From Druceiella hillmani (Eukaryota; Arthropoda; Insecta; Lepidoptera; Hepialidae): a stretch of 64,000 nucleotides of DNA. Numbering within the stretch: the stretch's first letter is position 1; each line of letters opens with the position of its first letter. The notes below the pieces were generated by a model, which saw nothing but the letters and a program-made list of their open reading frames with translations, was not told where the DNA came from and did no database searches. Below are positions 11,801 to 24,789 of this stretch, piece after piece. Made by a program: the position numbers and the translations under genes. The DNA is taken from positions 5,925,501 through 5,989,500 of the forward strand of contig JAYKKI010000090.1 in assembly GCA_039881145.1 (NCBI GenBank), in the 5' to 3' direction.

Positions 11801-11960
11801 TTTGATGGTGGCTCAATCATATTGAAGAAACACTGACGGATTGACGAAAGGTCGTTCGTCTAATTGTAATGATTGACGGATTATCGAAGGAATTTTTACA
11901 ATTAAATGATCAATCCGTCAGTATTTCTTCAATATGGTTGATCGTCGAATAGTAGCCTAC
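11786..11960. mobile_element. MITE family C, copy 1
   Basis: The inverted arms ctcaatcatattgaagaaac / tcttcaatatggttgat and gacggattgac / gatcaatccgtc surround a short centre. The element matches 61163-61350 over its whole length. About 175 bp, no coding capacity; the superfamily is not recognised. Confidence 0.75.
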
Positions 11961-12572
11961 CTAAGTTTCACTGTCGTTAATTGGCGAATTTCAATTTGAA
12001 GTTAAACTTTTTAAAACAAAACTGACAATACATTATATTTCCATATAGTTATCAATCTCCGAAACCGATTACTTCATTTGTTATGGGTGTAATTACTTTT
12101 AAATCAGATAGCACCGTTTAAGCTAAATCCCCTGCCTTCTGTAACATTTTATAAGGACTGCTCTGACTTTATAGATCAAAGCGTCATGATATATACGTAA
12201 TCTTCCTCAAAATAAAGGCTTTTTAACACAAAAAGAGTTTTTGCAATCGAACGTGTGGTTTTAGAAATTAGCATGAACACACAAGCAAACAAACTTTTCC
12301 GCTACATATATACACATATGCAACGGTAAAACATCAAGATATCTGTGTCGCTTGCATCAACTTTGCTTAAACCTGTCGAACTAATCGATACCTACTTTTG
12401 TAAGCGACACAAACCGTCTTCAAAGTAATTTATTTCACGGTATTGGATTTGAATTAAATCTAAAAAAAATATCACTTCTCGAAATGACATTACGAGTACG
12501 ACTCATTTTTATTCCCGATTCAAAATCTCAGTTGCCCAAGTTCCCTTTCTGACTTTATTCTCTTTATGAGCT

Positions 12573-13210
12573 ACCTATAAGGGATATTTAAAACCACCTA
12601 TAAGAAATCAACAACAACCTATAAGGGATATTTAAAACCACCTATACGAGATCAACAACTACCTATAAGGATATTTAAAACCATCTATAAAGGATCAACA
12701 ACTACCTATAAGGTTATTTAAAACCATCGATAAAGAATCAATAACTACCTATAAGGGATATTTAAAACCACCTATACGGGATCAACAACTACCTATAAGG
12801 TATATTTCAAACCACCTATGAGGGATCAACAACTACCAATAAGGGATATTTAAAACCACCTATACGAGATCAACAACTACCTATAAGGGATATTTAAAAC
12901 CACCTATACGGGATCAACAACTACCTATAAGGTATATTTAAAACCACCTATGAGGGATCAACAACTACCAATAAGGGATATTTAAAACCACCTATACGGG
13001 ATCAACAACTACCTATAAGGTATATTTCAAACCACCTATGAGGGATCAACAACTACCAATAAGGGATATTTAAAACCACCTATACGGGATCAACAACTAC
13101 CAATAAGGGATATTTAAAACCACCTGTGAGAGATCAACAACTACCAATAAGGGATATTTAAAACCATCTATGAGGGATCAACAACTACCTACAAGGGATA
13201 TTTAAAACCA
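12573..13210. repeat. 44-bp satellite, about 14.5 copies
   Basis: The unit is acctataagggatatttaaa followed by accacctatacgggatcaac and aact. Copies differ at a few positions that define variants (acctataaggtatatttc with tatgaggg; accaataaggg with tatacggg). From 12748 the variants recur in a C-A-B, C-A-B, A-B order, a higher-order period of 132 bp. All frames are low-complexity. Confidence 0.95.
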
Positions 13211-13214
13211 TAAC

Positions 13215-13870
13215 TGTATATACGGCCGCACTCTGTACCGACCTTGATTTTCACATTTGAAATGCATCGCCGCGTTGGTTTACGTTTAAAAAATTCGTCT
13301 AATTCAGTAAATTTCTTCTCATCTTGATACCCTGCTATAACTTTATATTTTGTTCTCTTAACCCTCTTCGTTTTTCATATTAATATTTGAATTATTTCAT
13401 ATTAATATATAAATTTTATGAACATACCTCATCGGTAATTTTTATTGACAATCAGTCGCGTTGTTCTAAAACATTGAATTTTCAATGCGTATTTTGGTTT
13501 ATAGGAAGATATTGATTTTGTAAAAAAAATTAAAATGTACATATATATATATATATGTAGAAATAAAAAATAAATAGGTAATTATATGGCCTATTAAATG
13601 GTTTGACTTATTTTCATTCTGTTTTCATTAAAATTTTTCGAAATATCCGAAACAGAGAAATGCTTCCGGAAAATTCCGGAAACATTGTTATGAATTCACT
13701 TACAATAAATGTAATTTATAAAATATGTATATCTAAAGCTTCAATAGTGTAGAAATATCGTGTAGCGTTTTATTCCGTGAGAACCTTTTACACAATAACT
13801 TTAGTTCTCAGCCAATTTTCGATTTAAGTCGGATTTTCCGTTTTCCGTATATAAATAATCTTAGAAATGT
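13215..13870. other. No recognisable feature
   Basis: AT-rich sequence with a short TA run at about 13538-13556. No exon or repeat family is supported. Confidence 0.5.
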
Positions 13871-14105
13871 TGTCTCCGTGGTCTGTTCATTTGGTCAGAA
13901 GACATACGCGTAGTCAAAGGCATAGTCTTTGATTTCGTGGGGCACCGCTGGGACCCGGGTTCGATTCCCGGCCGCTCGTCGAGCGGAGCTGGACTGGTGC
14001 CCGGGTTGGTTGTAAGAGATTACTCTTGTAGCAATAAGATCACCATATTTATCTATTAGATACATTAAAGTGTATAAATAAAACGATATATAAAAATTTA
14101 AACGT
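13871..14105 (+). mobile_element. tRNA-derived SINE
   Basis: A perfect RNA polymerase III box B, GGTTCGATTCC, lies at 13958-13968 in tRNA T-arm context (gacccgggttcgattcccgg). An A-box-like stretch lies about 65 bp upstream. The 3' part, gtaagagattactcttgtag followed by caataagatcaccatat, matches the LINE tail at 49767-49805, as expected for a SINE that borrows LINE machinery. It ends in an A-rich tail near 14085-14105. The head is too diverged from a tRNA to be a functional tRNA gene. Confidence 0.75.
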
Positions 14106-14485
14106 AGATGGGACACTGAGGAAGATTCATTTCCGTTAGCTCTTCATGTCGTGTTCATGTATCAGTCCAAGGATCACGATGTATTAATGCAATTTACGAA
14201 TATATAAACGAAAGTCTTTTGTCAAAGTTATTTGTGACAGTGAATTGTTTTAAGGTACCAGGCTTCAGGTCATGGATTTGTCTTTTTCCATAGTTTGATC
14301 ATCAACAAATCTAAGGTCAAAATTCACACTTAATTACACTAATACATGAAAATAAATGTACTTTTGGGCTAGTGTTGGCACCATTTTTTAAAACTAAATT
14401 AGTTACAATTGAATTTTTGATCGAGAAAAAGTACATAAGATAAAAGCTACTCAAAAATAAACATTATTTACAAAAATTAATTAGT

Positions 14486-15215
14486 TGAAGATTATTATCA
14501 TACCAAAAAATATTAAAATCGGATTTTTTAACTTTTTTATATTTCTTCGATTAAATATGCCTGAATTAAATTCCGTGCTAGAATTCCCGTTCGTGTACGT
14601 GTTCCGTTTCTCAAAAAGCGCGATCAACTTTAGGCAATGGTTAAAAATGAGACAAATTAATGAATGTATGAAAATTATTGCGCCTATACGCTTTACTAAA
14701 CGTACTCTACATTTATCTAAAAACCGTTGTTGAGATTATTTATTATTACAAAAAATAGTATAATTCACATAGAATTTTTTATTTTTTTACATTCTTTAGA
14801 TTAAATATAGCTACATTAGGTTACATTCAGAAATTTTAGTTCGTTCACACGTTTCGTTTCTCTGAAAAGTGCGATCAACTTTGGGCTATGGTTTAAAATG
14901 AGGCAGGTTAATGAATGTATATAAATTATTGCGTTTATACGCTTTACTAAACGTACTCTACATTTATCTAAAAACCGTTGTTGAGATTATTTATTATTAC
15001 AAAAAATAGTATAATTGATATAGAATTTTTTCACTTTTTTACATTATTTAAACTAAATATATTTACATTAGGTTAGGCTCGGAAATTTTAATTTATTCAC
15101 ATGTCTCGTTTCCTTAAAAAAACGCGATTAATTTTGGGCAATGGTTAAAAACTTTTTTAAGTTTAAAAAATAGCATTAATGAGTGTATGTAAATAATTAT
15201 TGTGCTTATGAAGTA
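14486..15215. repeat. 251-bp tandem repeat, about 2.9 copies
   Basis: The landmark tacgctttactaaacgtact occurs at about 14687 and again 251 bp later. The blocks ccgttgttgagattatttat and aaaaaatagtataatt and a cgcgatcaactttgggc-type block recur in the same order, with the third copy truncated. The plus-strand frame at 14485-14733 lies inside the repeat and is not a gene. Confidence 0.85.
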
Positions 15216-16190
15216 AGTTTATCAAAAATAACCTACTGTACTTTATTTTAAAGTAAGAATGGCAACTCAACTCTGCACTGAAAATAAACCGAAACGGAAA
15301 CAGTACTGAGAACTGAAATGACCGTGTAAAAGATCCGGCACATAGCTTATAACCTAAAAGAGTGTCGTGTCATTCAAACTAACTTCTCCTTGGCAGGTAA
15401 TCTACTCGCAAAACCGGGTCATCTCAACTAATAATATAAACTATTCTTTAGCTACAACTTGACACATGCTGACTGCGTAAATTTTGAGAAACGCGCCGCC
15501 ATTTTGTGAAGCTATATTTCAGTGTGTCGTGTGTCGGTAGCAAATTTAAATGTGGACAGGACAATAATAAATGAATGCGCACTGTTTAGAATATTTTTAA
15601 ATTTGCGTTTTAAAATGTCTGACTGCACATTAATTCTCGCTGAAATTAATTGTATGTTTGTGTTGCGAATGACTCAAGTATGCCAATACGTTGTTTGGAA
15701 AATGTTTAATACTGCGTAGTGAGAAATAATATAATGTATTTACTTTTAAAACTAAATTAATTTAATCAAGTTATCTTCTGTATTTGTGATGACATATTTT
15801 GGTAATTTCTCAAAAAACGCCTTCCAAAATAACAGGTAATCTAAAATGTTGGAGTGTAAACAATTTACTGCTTACGAATTGAATCTTGCGCTCTAAGTAT
15901 GCCGTACCAAAGTATGCAATTATAGATTTTTAGCATTGTTATTCTACGTGTTATTCAGCTTTTATAAGGCAATCTGTGTGCAAAAGTGAAGTGTGCCCCA
16001 AAGATGTCTGATAGGAGCGTTACCATTGTATCTATAACGTTCAAATAAACCATGTTACGCTAACATTTTAACAAATTGTTAACGTAAAAAGTGTTATTTG
16101 AAATTAACATTTTAATATAAAGGATTTATTACAGACATTAATTTCTTGCTGTCATTAATATTTTGGTTGTAATTTGTATTAAAATGATTC
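15216..16190. other. No gene recognised; one YY1/Pho-like motif
   Basis: gccgccattttg at about 15497-15508 matches the Pleiohomeotic/YY1 core, but single matches are expected by chance. The small plus-strand frame at 15522-15719 has no supporting features. Confidence 0.4.
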
Positions 16191-16260
16191 ACTTTTATAT
16201 AAACATATTAAAGTGAACGATCTCACGCAATGCCATGTCGATAAACTTTGGTCTGTGTAT
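16191..16260. repeat. Short dispersed repeat, copy 1 (second at about 18310-18378)
   Basis: The core atctcacgcaatg, gataaactttg and tctgtgt is shared with 18310-18378 in the same order. The origin is unknown. Confidence 0.5.
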
Positions 16261-16628
16261 TGACCGTATTTCCAACATTTAAATTTTTCTTTTCAGTTAC
16301 TCTGCCCATACTTTCGAGATTGTAATTTTTCAGAGGTTTTTGGAAAATGTTTCGGAAGAAAATTTTCTTTACAAGTTATATTTTTTTTAATTCGTATTTT
16401 AAGAAATTTTTAATTAATACCCTACATTATAACTTTGAAACTTTTTTTCTCATGTCAGGCAGCGTAAGTGACTCCATAAGTGTTCCATGTTAGTACCGAA
16501 CACTAAAAAGGCAGAATATGATTAAAATATAACATACGCAGTATCGAACAACGCGTAATATGCACCAATTTGAGTTGCCGGGTATCTAACTAATTACCTA
16601 TCGTAAATAACTCAGCAACTCCATAGTG

Positions 16629-16738
16629 ACCTATCAGAAGCAGTTAACGGAACAGGAAAAATTCGCCTATCTGAAACAGTTAACGGAACAGGAAAAATGG
16701 CATATTCGCCTATCTGAAGCAGTTAACGGAACAGGAAA
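16629..16738. repeat. Three-copy short tandem repeat
   Basis: The unit agcagttaacggaacaggaa recurs three times at spacings of about 36 and 43 bp. Confidence 0.85.
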
Positions 16739-17473
16739 ATACTGGGTGTATCTCGCAATACTGCCTTTATAAATGCCTCTCGCAATACTACTGAAAACAT
16801 GTGAGTTGCAAGATATTTGTGCGCCCTTTAGGCAGGTGAAATAAACTATGGTTTCATCTTTTGATATAATAGTTGGGAGCATAAAGAAAAATTAAATCTA
16901 AGACTGGGGATTTGTCAACAAAATTATTAAGAAGTTTAAAACAATTATCGATAATGATTTATTGAAATCTTAAGTAGCTTTTAACCCTCACTTCCTAAAG
17001 GTTTCTAAGGACATGTTTCATTGATTTTTACGTTGAATTAGTCCTAATATATAGTCATAAATTCGAATTATAAAATTAGCATCATTTTAGCACCGAAATG
17101 AGCATCGACATTTATGGCAGTTCGGTGTCCAAAATATTTATTAGAGTCTATTAGAGACAGTTGGTCACTTAAAGGCGCTCTGTTCACGAATGATAGTGGC
17201 AAATAAGGATACTCAGTACTTTAGACTAGTAGCTGTGCCAGCGACTTCGTTTGCGTAGAATTTGGAATAAGATAAGTTATTAGGAATATGAACATTATCA
17301 TTTCTCCGTTTTTGTTTTTTTATTATTTTTTACATATTAAATACTTTTTCTGTGTAGCTTAATAGGATAATATTAAAAATATACCTACACGAAATGTTTA
17401 CAAAACTTTTGTATGAACAACATTTAGTATAGTATTGCTTTGAGTACACGGGACAGTAAATAACGCAAAAAAA

Positions 17474-17567
17474 TTATTGAATTATATGTTTTTATTGAAT
17501 CACATGTGATAAATACATATAATAATATTTGACACATGTTGTCATATAAATACATATAATTCAATAA
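17474..17567. repeat. Inverted repeat, 15-bp perfect arms
   Basis: ttattgaattatatg at 17474-17488 is the exact reverse complement of 17553-17567, with a 64-nt AT-rich centre. Confidence 0.7.
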
Positions 17568-17814
17568 CTTATCATTGACTCGTTGAAATCACCAAGTCCG
17601 TTCCCCCTCTTTCTACAGTTTTATACCTGTGAGAATGGAATTTTGATTCAAGATGCTTCATATGGAGACCTCAACTAATAGATACTTAACAAAATTTTAA
17701 AAAAAATATTTAATGTATCTCATGGATTTTTAGAACATCTCATCAAGTGAAAGAAAGGTTTCATTAACATTTTTATGGTTTCGTACCTCAAAAAGAAAAA
17801 AAATTGAACTCTTT

Positions 17815-20300
17815 TAAGGGTACTAAGATGTCTGTTTGTCCATCCATCATAGCTGTTTTTCTCAGAATAGGCTTGATTTAGAAACTTGAAATTTTGCTTT
17901 TGGGATATGCAGATGAACAGTAATAATCAATTTTAATACGCACATATGTCAATAGCTTACATTCTAAGATGTTTATTTACAAATTTCAGGGGAGGCGAGG
18001 AGAGTAGAGTGTATATTAAAGACGCGTTAGTTATCATAAAATTATGAAAAGACCGAGTTTTTAGAAAGCTATGCAAAGGTTGTAGGAAAACTTTAAGGAA
18101 AATTCCAGATATTTTGATATATTCTCTATAACACATAGCCACTGCTAGTTAATTACATTAGGTATTACTAAATATTTATTTAGCTAGGAATTCCATTTTA
18201 ACTTTAGTGATAAGATGTAATAAATAAAGAAATTTCACTTCAAACGAGGCACGGAAATATAATTTTTTTGTTCTCATTTATACTTCGGTTGTTATTTATA
18301 TTTAAATAGTTAAATTGTTTATATTAAGGCCAACAATCTCACGCAATGTGACGCTGATAAACTTTGTTCTGTGTTAATAGTATTAACAACTTAGGATATG
18401 TACCCTCTATGCTCGAGCCTAATTTGTACTTGACTGGTTTTAAGTTCCGTTTTTGAAATATTAATCTTCACAGTAACATCCAGTGTTATCCTACACTTCC
18501 AATTATTTAGTCATGGGTTTAAAAAAAATCTAGAAACTAGCATTTGAATAGATATTTCTGAGGAGATATAGATAATTACGAAATCTACTTTGTACCTGTT
18601 CCAAAACGCATTAGACCGGTTTCATAAAGTTCCAGCAACTACCAGGATTCTATCGTTTCTTTATGTAGGTCTGCCTGCTTCTTAATCTTAATTCTTTTCT
18701 TTAGGTAGCTTCGAAAATTTATCCCCTATTGTGATGAAATTATGTTAACAAAGTACGTTTTAGTCCCTAAGTCACTATAAGCCTACCTGTCCAAAGTTCA
18801 GTTATACGCATTCAGGCAGTAAGGTCAAGGGACTAACATAGAGAAATGTAAATTATGGAGACCATTACGGTGATTCGCATTAAAGTAGTTTTATACCTAT
18901 CGAGGGTTGCAACAAAAATTAGGCCATCAAAACAGAAAAATATCCATGAGTAAAAGCTAGTATAGAAAATTTTGATAACTATGTAATTCACGTAACTATA
19001 TAAATACTCTGTTTTCGGGAATCATTACCGTACGATAAAAATACTTGTGTTTTAAAATTAATGTTATCATTGCTAGGTGGAATAGTAGACAGTATTGTTT
19101 TAGTACGTGAAAATATTTTTCAGATAAAATTAAGGAGGCTTGTTATACGAGACATTTTTCTTCTAAGCGAGCAGCAACGAACTTTTCCTAAAAGTTTTAA
19201 TCGAATATCGTTCGTCTCATGAGATCGATAAATTCGAAATGGCTAGAACAAAGAAATTACTTTTATTATATTCCCAAGATATTTGTGATGAACGCGAAAT
19301 GAATTTATTCAAAATAACTTTCAGTTTTATTTTGAACGCGGTTTTAGATATTTATATTTGACATAATTTCATTAGTACTTTAAAAGAAAGAAGTATTATT
19401 TATTTAGGCAGATAGGGAAATTTAATAATTTATGAAAGAAAATTGAAAACAATTCTTTAGAATAACAAATGTATATCATAAAAAACTTACTTGATTCAAT
19501 CATTTTGTTGTTTTTTAATTTATGTTTAGAATTTTCAAATTGATGCTATAAAGGAAAAGCTTATTGAAAAGAAATGGGTGGAGATGAACTGTATACAACA
19601 TACTTTAAATCAATATTAAAAAAAAATATATTAAGTAAATTACGTAGTAGTGATACATCTTTAAATCAATATTAAAAAAATAGTATGTAAATAAATAGTA
19701 GTAAATATGTCAAGTGATACATGAAAATATTTGAATTCTTTTATAATTTCGCACAGTATCCGTACATATAATAAAACTGTAGCTAGGGAGCGTCTGTGCG
19801 TTAAGCACGCTTAAACCAATTAATGGATTTGAACTAATATTTACAGTTTTATATCTTTAGGTTTGATCAAAATTTTGGTGATCAAAAGTTTGATCAAATG
19901 CGGCCAGAATTAAATACTCAAATTCAATATTTGAACAGAAGAAACAATAATTGACTTGAGTAATAAGCATTTAACTCGGCGAGAGCGCGCGGTAGACCCA
20001 TAAGAGTAAAAACACTTTTAAGGTAAACTGTAATTTTAACTAGTTATACATCAATATCAATAAATAATTTAAACGCTACTCTAGAATTAAAATGCATCAT
20101 AATTATCACTCAGACGGGGCCACGGGTAACTGTTACTTAAAATTAAATATCTTATGAAAGTATAACAAAGAATGTGTTTATTTATACAAGTGATTCTGCA
20201 TCTAAAACGGAGTAGGAAATGTTAAGAAACTATATGATAATTCTCAGTTATTTCCAAAAAAAATTAGTCATAGTTGCAATTCCAACAAAAAAAATGTAAT
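17815..20300. other. Old repeat debris, no gene
   Basis: The stretch near 17825-17935 (gtctgtttgtccatcc ... gaaacttgaaatttt) resembles a common insect interspersed repeat of unknown coding capacity. A roughly 60-bp AT-rich duplication (ctttaaatcaatattaaaaa) lies at 19604-19680. No exon is supported. Confidence 0.35.
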
Positions 20301-20309
20301 TTTTTTTCA

Positions 20310-20405
20310 GAAATACGCTTCAATAATCTTAGCTTGGTACAAAAAATCACCTGTATGAATAATAGCCACGTTTTTCGTTACAGCCGTATCCATGACAATT
20401 TTTTA
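20310..20405. repeat. Dispersed repeat D, copy 1 (second at about 26190-26285)
   Basis: gaaatacgcttc, a run with cacctgtatgaataat and a final tccatgacaattttt-like block recur in the same order near 26190-26285 with many substitutions. Confidence 0.4.
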
Positions 20406-20698
20406 CAACCCGCTTTAGTTAAAATATAATATATTCTAATAAAAATTAATTAAAATTTTATTTATTGGAATTCTATGTAAAGTTTGTTTAACCAGATAAT
20501 ATTTTATAGAAATCACTTTTAATTACGTACTATATAAAACGAATAATTTTTTCAGAGTAAAAAAAAGTTATGCTACGAATTAAATGTAAATCACAAATAT
20601 AATATTTCGATATATAATAAAAACGAATATTTAAAAAGTTTCAATATATGGTAATTTGTATTGTCATACATTTGACATTTCATTTGATTAATTGACAA

Positions 20699-21092
20699 GC
20701 GTTAGTTTAGAAGTACGAATTGTCTATGGTAAAACAAAGTCGGTTGTATTGAAATGCGAATGTAAAGCCATGTGGATGTCAAAATTAATGAAAACTTGGA
20801 TATAATGAATATATATGTAGGCGAAAAACGAAAACAAGGTTGGATATCTTTTAACAAAGCGACTTACTGGCAAAATCGACAATTGAGAAGTGTTAGTTTA
20901 GTAGGTACGAATTGTCTATAGCAAAATATATAGGATTGTTTTGTAATGCGGATATAAAGCTGTTTGGTGCAAATAGTAATGAAAAGCCTGTGTGTATTTA
21001 ATATATAAATGTGTGTGCGCAAAGCGAAAACAATGTTGGATATCTCTTTACAAAACGACTTACGGACAGAATCGAAAATAGACAAGTGTTAC
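20699..21092. repeat. Tandem duplication, about 192-bp unit
   Basis: gttagtttag(a/t)a-ggtacgaattgtcta, gttggatatc and acaaa-cgacttac recur once, 192 bp apart. Frames across it on the minus strand are shadows. Confidence 0.8.
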
Positions 21093-21094
21093 TA

Positions 21095-21320
21095 GTGCTG
21101 GGCACGTGCGCCGTCGCGAACGTTCGTCTGCCGAGTGGAAGCAGCAGAGGTGGATATAGGTGGGGGTGGAAGAAAGACAGGTTCAGGTGAGTCGACGTAA
21201 CTAGATATAGAAATAAACCGACGACGCAATGCAAGTATAAATATTACCGCCTGGACATTTTGGGCTCTTCGTACATTGGGCGCTACGTCCCGCTCGCGCC
21301 GAACGCCGTCTCGCTTTTGT
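21095..21320. other. GC-elevated island, function unknown
   Basis: Within very AT-rich DNA this stretch is rich in CpG and contains a CACGTG E-box at 21103-21108 and a donor-like cag|gtgagt on the plus strand near 21185. It could be a 5' exon, promoter or enhancer; no open frame or TATA signal decides between them. Confidence 0.3.
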
Positions 21321-24300
21321 GCTAAAATGTCGCTTTTAAATTATATTTTGTCTTTAAACGCGCGACCTTTCTGTGCAAATACGACTGGCTGTCCCTTTCT
21401 ACGGCATTCAATTGGATATTTGTCCATATTGTTTGCCTAGTTATTGCGTGTAGAGAATGGGGTTTAATTGGCGTTGGGAGTTTTTAATTAGTTCTGCGAG
21501 GAGTCGTGTTTATGTACCGGATTTGCTTTGTGCATAGTGGGTCAATTTATTAGATAGAAAGCAGAAATGTATTTTAGGGTATTCTCGAATCACATACACA
21601 ATTATTTTAAAATTTGAATGTCTAAAATATTTAGAACTGTCCACTTATTGCACTTTCACATCTATATTCTTGTCTTTACACGTCCATTGTTTCTTACTTT
21701 AAGCTGTGAAAAGTAGTCTGAGTTTTAGCCATTTGATATATTTGTTATTTTTGAATTTTAAAAAATTAGTGCAAAATATTTAAGGTAGGCATTCAATTTG
21801 TTTAATATCTGTCACTTTGACGATACTTTTATTGCATTTAGAATAATGTTCGGCTATGTTCAGAGTGGGAAATAGTACATTCAGTTGGAAAAGGAAAGGA
21901 CTATTTAACTTTGATCTTAGCATTAGTATCTTTTCAACGCAAATGAGGCAAAAGGAAGGTCAGATTATGTAGTTATATGGGTGGAAAAATGATATATATT
22001 GTACGACATATGTGACACTTTAGCTCCGCTTGATATGTATATCGCAACGAACAAAATATTAAAAAAGTAGTGCTGTTAATTCGACTTATAGAAATAACTG
22101 AAGATAAATTACGTAGCAGTTGCGCGTTAAATATGGTAATGAGAAGTGTGGTAAAGTGGGTGAACTAGTGCAAAGTGAGTGAAGTCATATCAGAATCTTT
22201 CTTAAAGAGGTATAGCGAGCTCGTAGCATAAGATCATAGCACGGAGTCATCATAGAACTTGAGAAGTAATTTAAAGAAACATCCGACGTATACATTGAGG
22301 CATATATGTATATATATTATTGGTCAAAAAGTGTAAGGGGATTCGTATGATTTCTAACACTGGATAATGCGAAGATGGAATTCGAAGAAGCTGTGATAAA
22401 AGCTGTAGACAAAAATATCAAAATACAGTACTAAAAATGCAAAGGTTCAATGAGTTAAGTGTTTAAATAAGCTGAAGCACTGGAATTGTGATGCTATAAA
22501 CATCTGCCAACAATCTACTGAACAGCACGCCATACAAATGTCTGCATTCACAAAAAAACTATTGCAATCAAGTTTTACGTACATCTCCTGAAGAAAATTT
22601 TTGGTGGCGGTGCAAATAGAAATTCTTACAATTGTTGGTCACATTGTATGAAAAAAGGATTCCATGGAACTACTTGTAGTTTTGGTCCGAGTAGAGAGCA
22701 AAAGGCTAAGTTGACGAACCCTAATGACATGGTCAAATTGCATAAAAGCATTGACACAGTGTTTCCTTTTTGAGTGCTCTTGCAACGTCAGCGTCAAATA
22801 GAGACTTGTCGCGAAAAGATTTATATTCTTAAGTTGCCAAAAGCTACGACCATGACTATTAGAACCAGTGTATAATATTGAGAATAATTATGGAATTCAG
22901 TGTAAAGGACATCGGATAGTGTGTTTACAAGTTTATTTAAAATAAAATTATAAGCTTAATTTTTAAATGTAAATTTAATTCCTTCTCGTATCATTGTCTG
23001 TATTGTGCCATTGACCTAAATTAGTAACAATATAATCTTAATTAAGCCTAATGATTTTTATCGTCAAAATTATATTAAAAGTATATTCAATGATATTACT
23101 AAACTTGAACATGCCTAATGCATCAATGTTATAATCGATATTTTTGAACGATTTTAAGAACATACATTTTCTGTTCATTTCAAAATATCATAGCTAAGGC
23201 ATTCATGTAAAATATTGAATATATTTCGCGTTAATTTTGTAGAAATTTCAACGTAACCACAATTAAGGGATTCATATAAAAGTTAAAAGAAATCACGCTC
23301 ATTCTTCAACTGACTGTACAATTCTCCGCTCTGAATATAGCCAATTGTTGTGTCAAATTGGATAAAAATGGCGGAAACGAGATTTAAAGTAAAAGTAATA
23401 TATGCATACATATGGGTTCTTTATAATCGATATTTTGAACGATTTAAAAATTTTAGTAACATATAAGAAAAGTTTGAACCAATTTGAATAAAACCCGCTA
23501 TATTCTTTTAATTTATCTGGTTATAAAGACGATTATTTTTTGCTTAATATATTAATTTTCTTTTGCTTATTGTTTTCTTTTTAATATTTCGATATAAATT
23601 CCATTTAGTCGTTAATAAACTAGTGTCATAAAACAAGGAAACATTTATTAATATTTTATACTTTGGGACATATAAATTTACGTTTATAAATATATAAACA
23701 TACTGTATAAATATATAAACATGCATTTATTATCATATGCTAAATAATCACATTACATCATTAAAACTATATGGATTAAAAAAAGACATTATTTTTTATT
23801 ATGAACATGGTGCTTCATTGGTCTAATTTCATTCTATTGCAATTGTAAAAATCAACTTCTTTCTATATTTGATTTATAAATTTATGCGGTGGAACAATAT
23901 TGTTTTTTGGAAAATTTTCTTGAAAAACATTTTTGCTATGAATGTAATGTGTCTTTGAAATGGAAAATTTGGGGGATATTTGGGTTGTATTTTTCGACTA
24001 TATTTGAGTTGTTACTGAGGCGACTATATCAAAATTATATAAATTGAAATTTCCAAATGACCTCGCAGAAAACAGGCGGCGACAGACATAGAGGGAAGTA
24101 AAGAGTGTTTGACTTTAAGGCGCAAAATGGGGACTTAACTTTTTCTTGAAGATGAAAAAACAAATTTGAATTATAAATAATTTTGAAAAATCTTTTTAAT
24201 TGATTGTAATAGGAGTAAACACGTTTTGAGATAAGTTACTCGAATATCATAGTTAGAGAGATGAGTTACTCGTATAATCGAGGTTCTTCGCCAAATGTCT

Positions 24301-24580
24301 CTGGTTCAGTCTTGACACATATACATATACTCATATTACTTTGTCATACAAAATGGGTCGGAAGTGTTCTTAGTAAGTTTTTTTATATATCATTATTATA
24401 CGTATATAGTACTATAAACAGTCTAAGATGTCGACTTTCTTTTTATGGTTCTACAGTAAAACAGGGAAACCGTTTGAGACTTAGTCGATCCGTCTATCAC
24501 TGTCTGTCACAGCTTCAAAGTTTCTGCAATTCTTAAACCTATTTGTATGAAATTTTGAAATTATATAAGATTTCTAATTA
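21320..24580. other. AT-rich intron, possible eroded transposon gene at 22340-22860
   Basis: Between about 22580 and 22760 one plus-strand frame reads NRNSYNCWSHCMKKGFHG and TTCSFGP, faintly like the zinc-knuckle region of copia-type gag proteins. The match is short and unaligned. The remainder shows no feature. Confidence 0.25.
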
Positions 24581-24587
24581 TAAGTAT

Positions 24588-24780
24588 GAACTATCAAGCT
24601 CCAAATTAATGTGCAGTGTGTCATTTGTGAACTGTCAAATTCCAAATTAATGTGCAGTGTGTCATTTGTGAACTGTCAAGTTCCAAATTAATGTGCAGTG
24701 TGTCATTTGTGAACTGTCAAGCTCCAAATTAATGTGTAGTGTGTCATTTGTGAAGTGTCAAACTTTAAAATAATGTGAAG
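24588..24780. repeat. 41-bp tandem array, 4.7 copies
   Basis: The unit gaactgtcaagttccaaatt followed by aatgtgcagtgtgtcatttg and t repeats four times with few changes, then decays in a fifth copy. Confidence 0.95.
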
Positions 24781-24789
24781 AATCTGTTT

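Noticed and set aside
12573..13210. CRISPR-like regularly spaced repeats
   Set aside because: Monomers abut with no unique spacers and the context is an animal intron; it is a satellite.
13950..13972. Possible tRNA gene (perfect box B)
   Set aside because: No cloverleaf can be formed around it and the 3' part matches a LINE tail, so it is a SINE.
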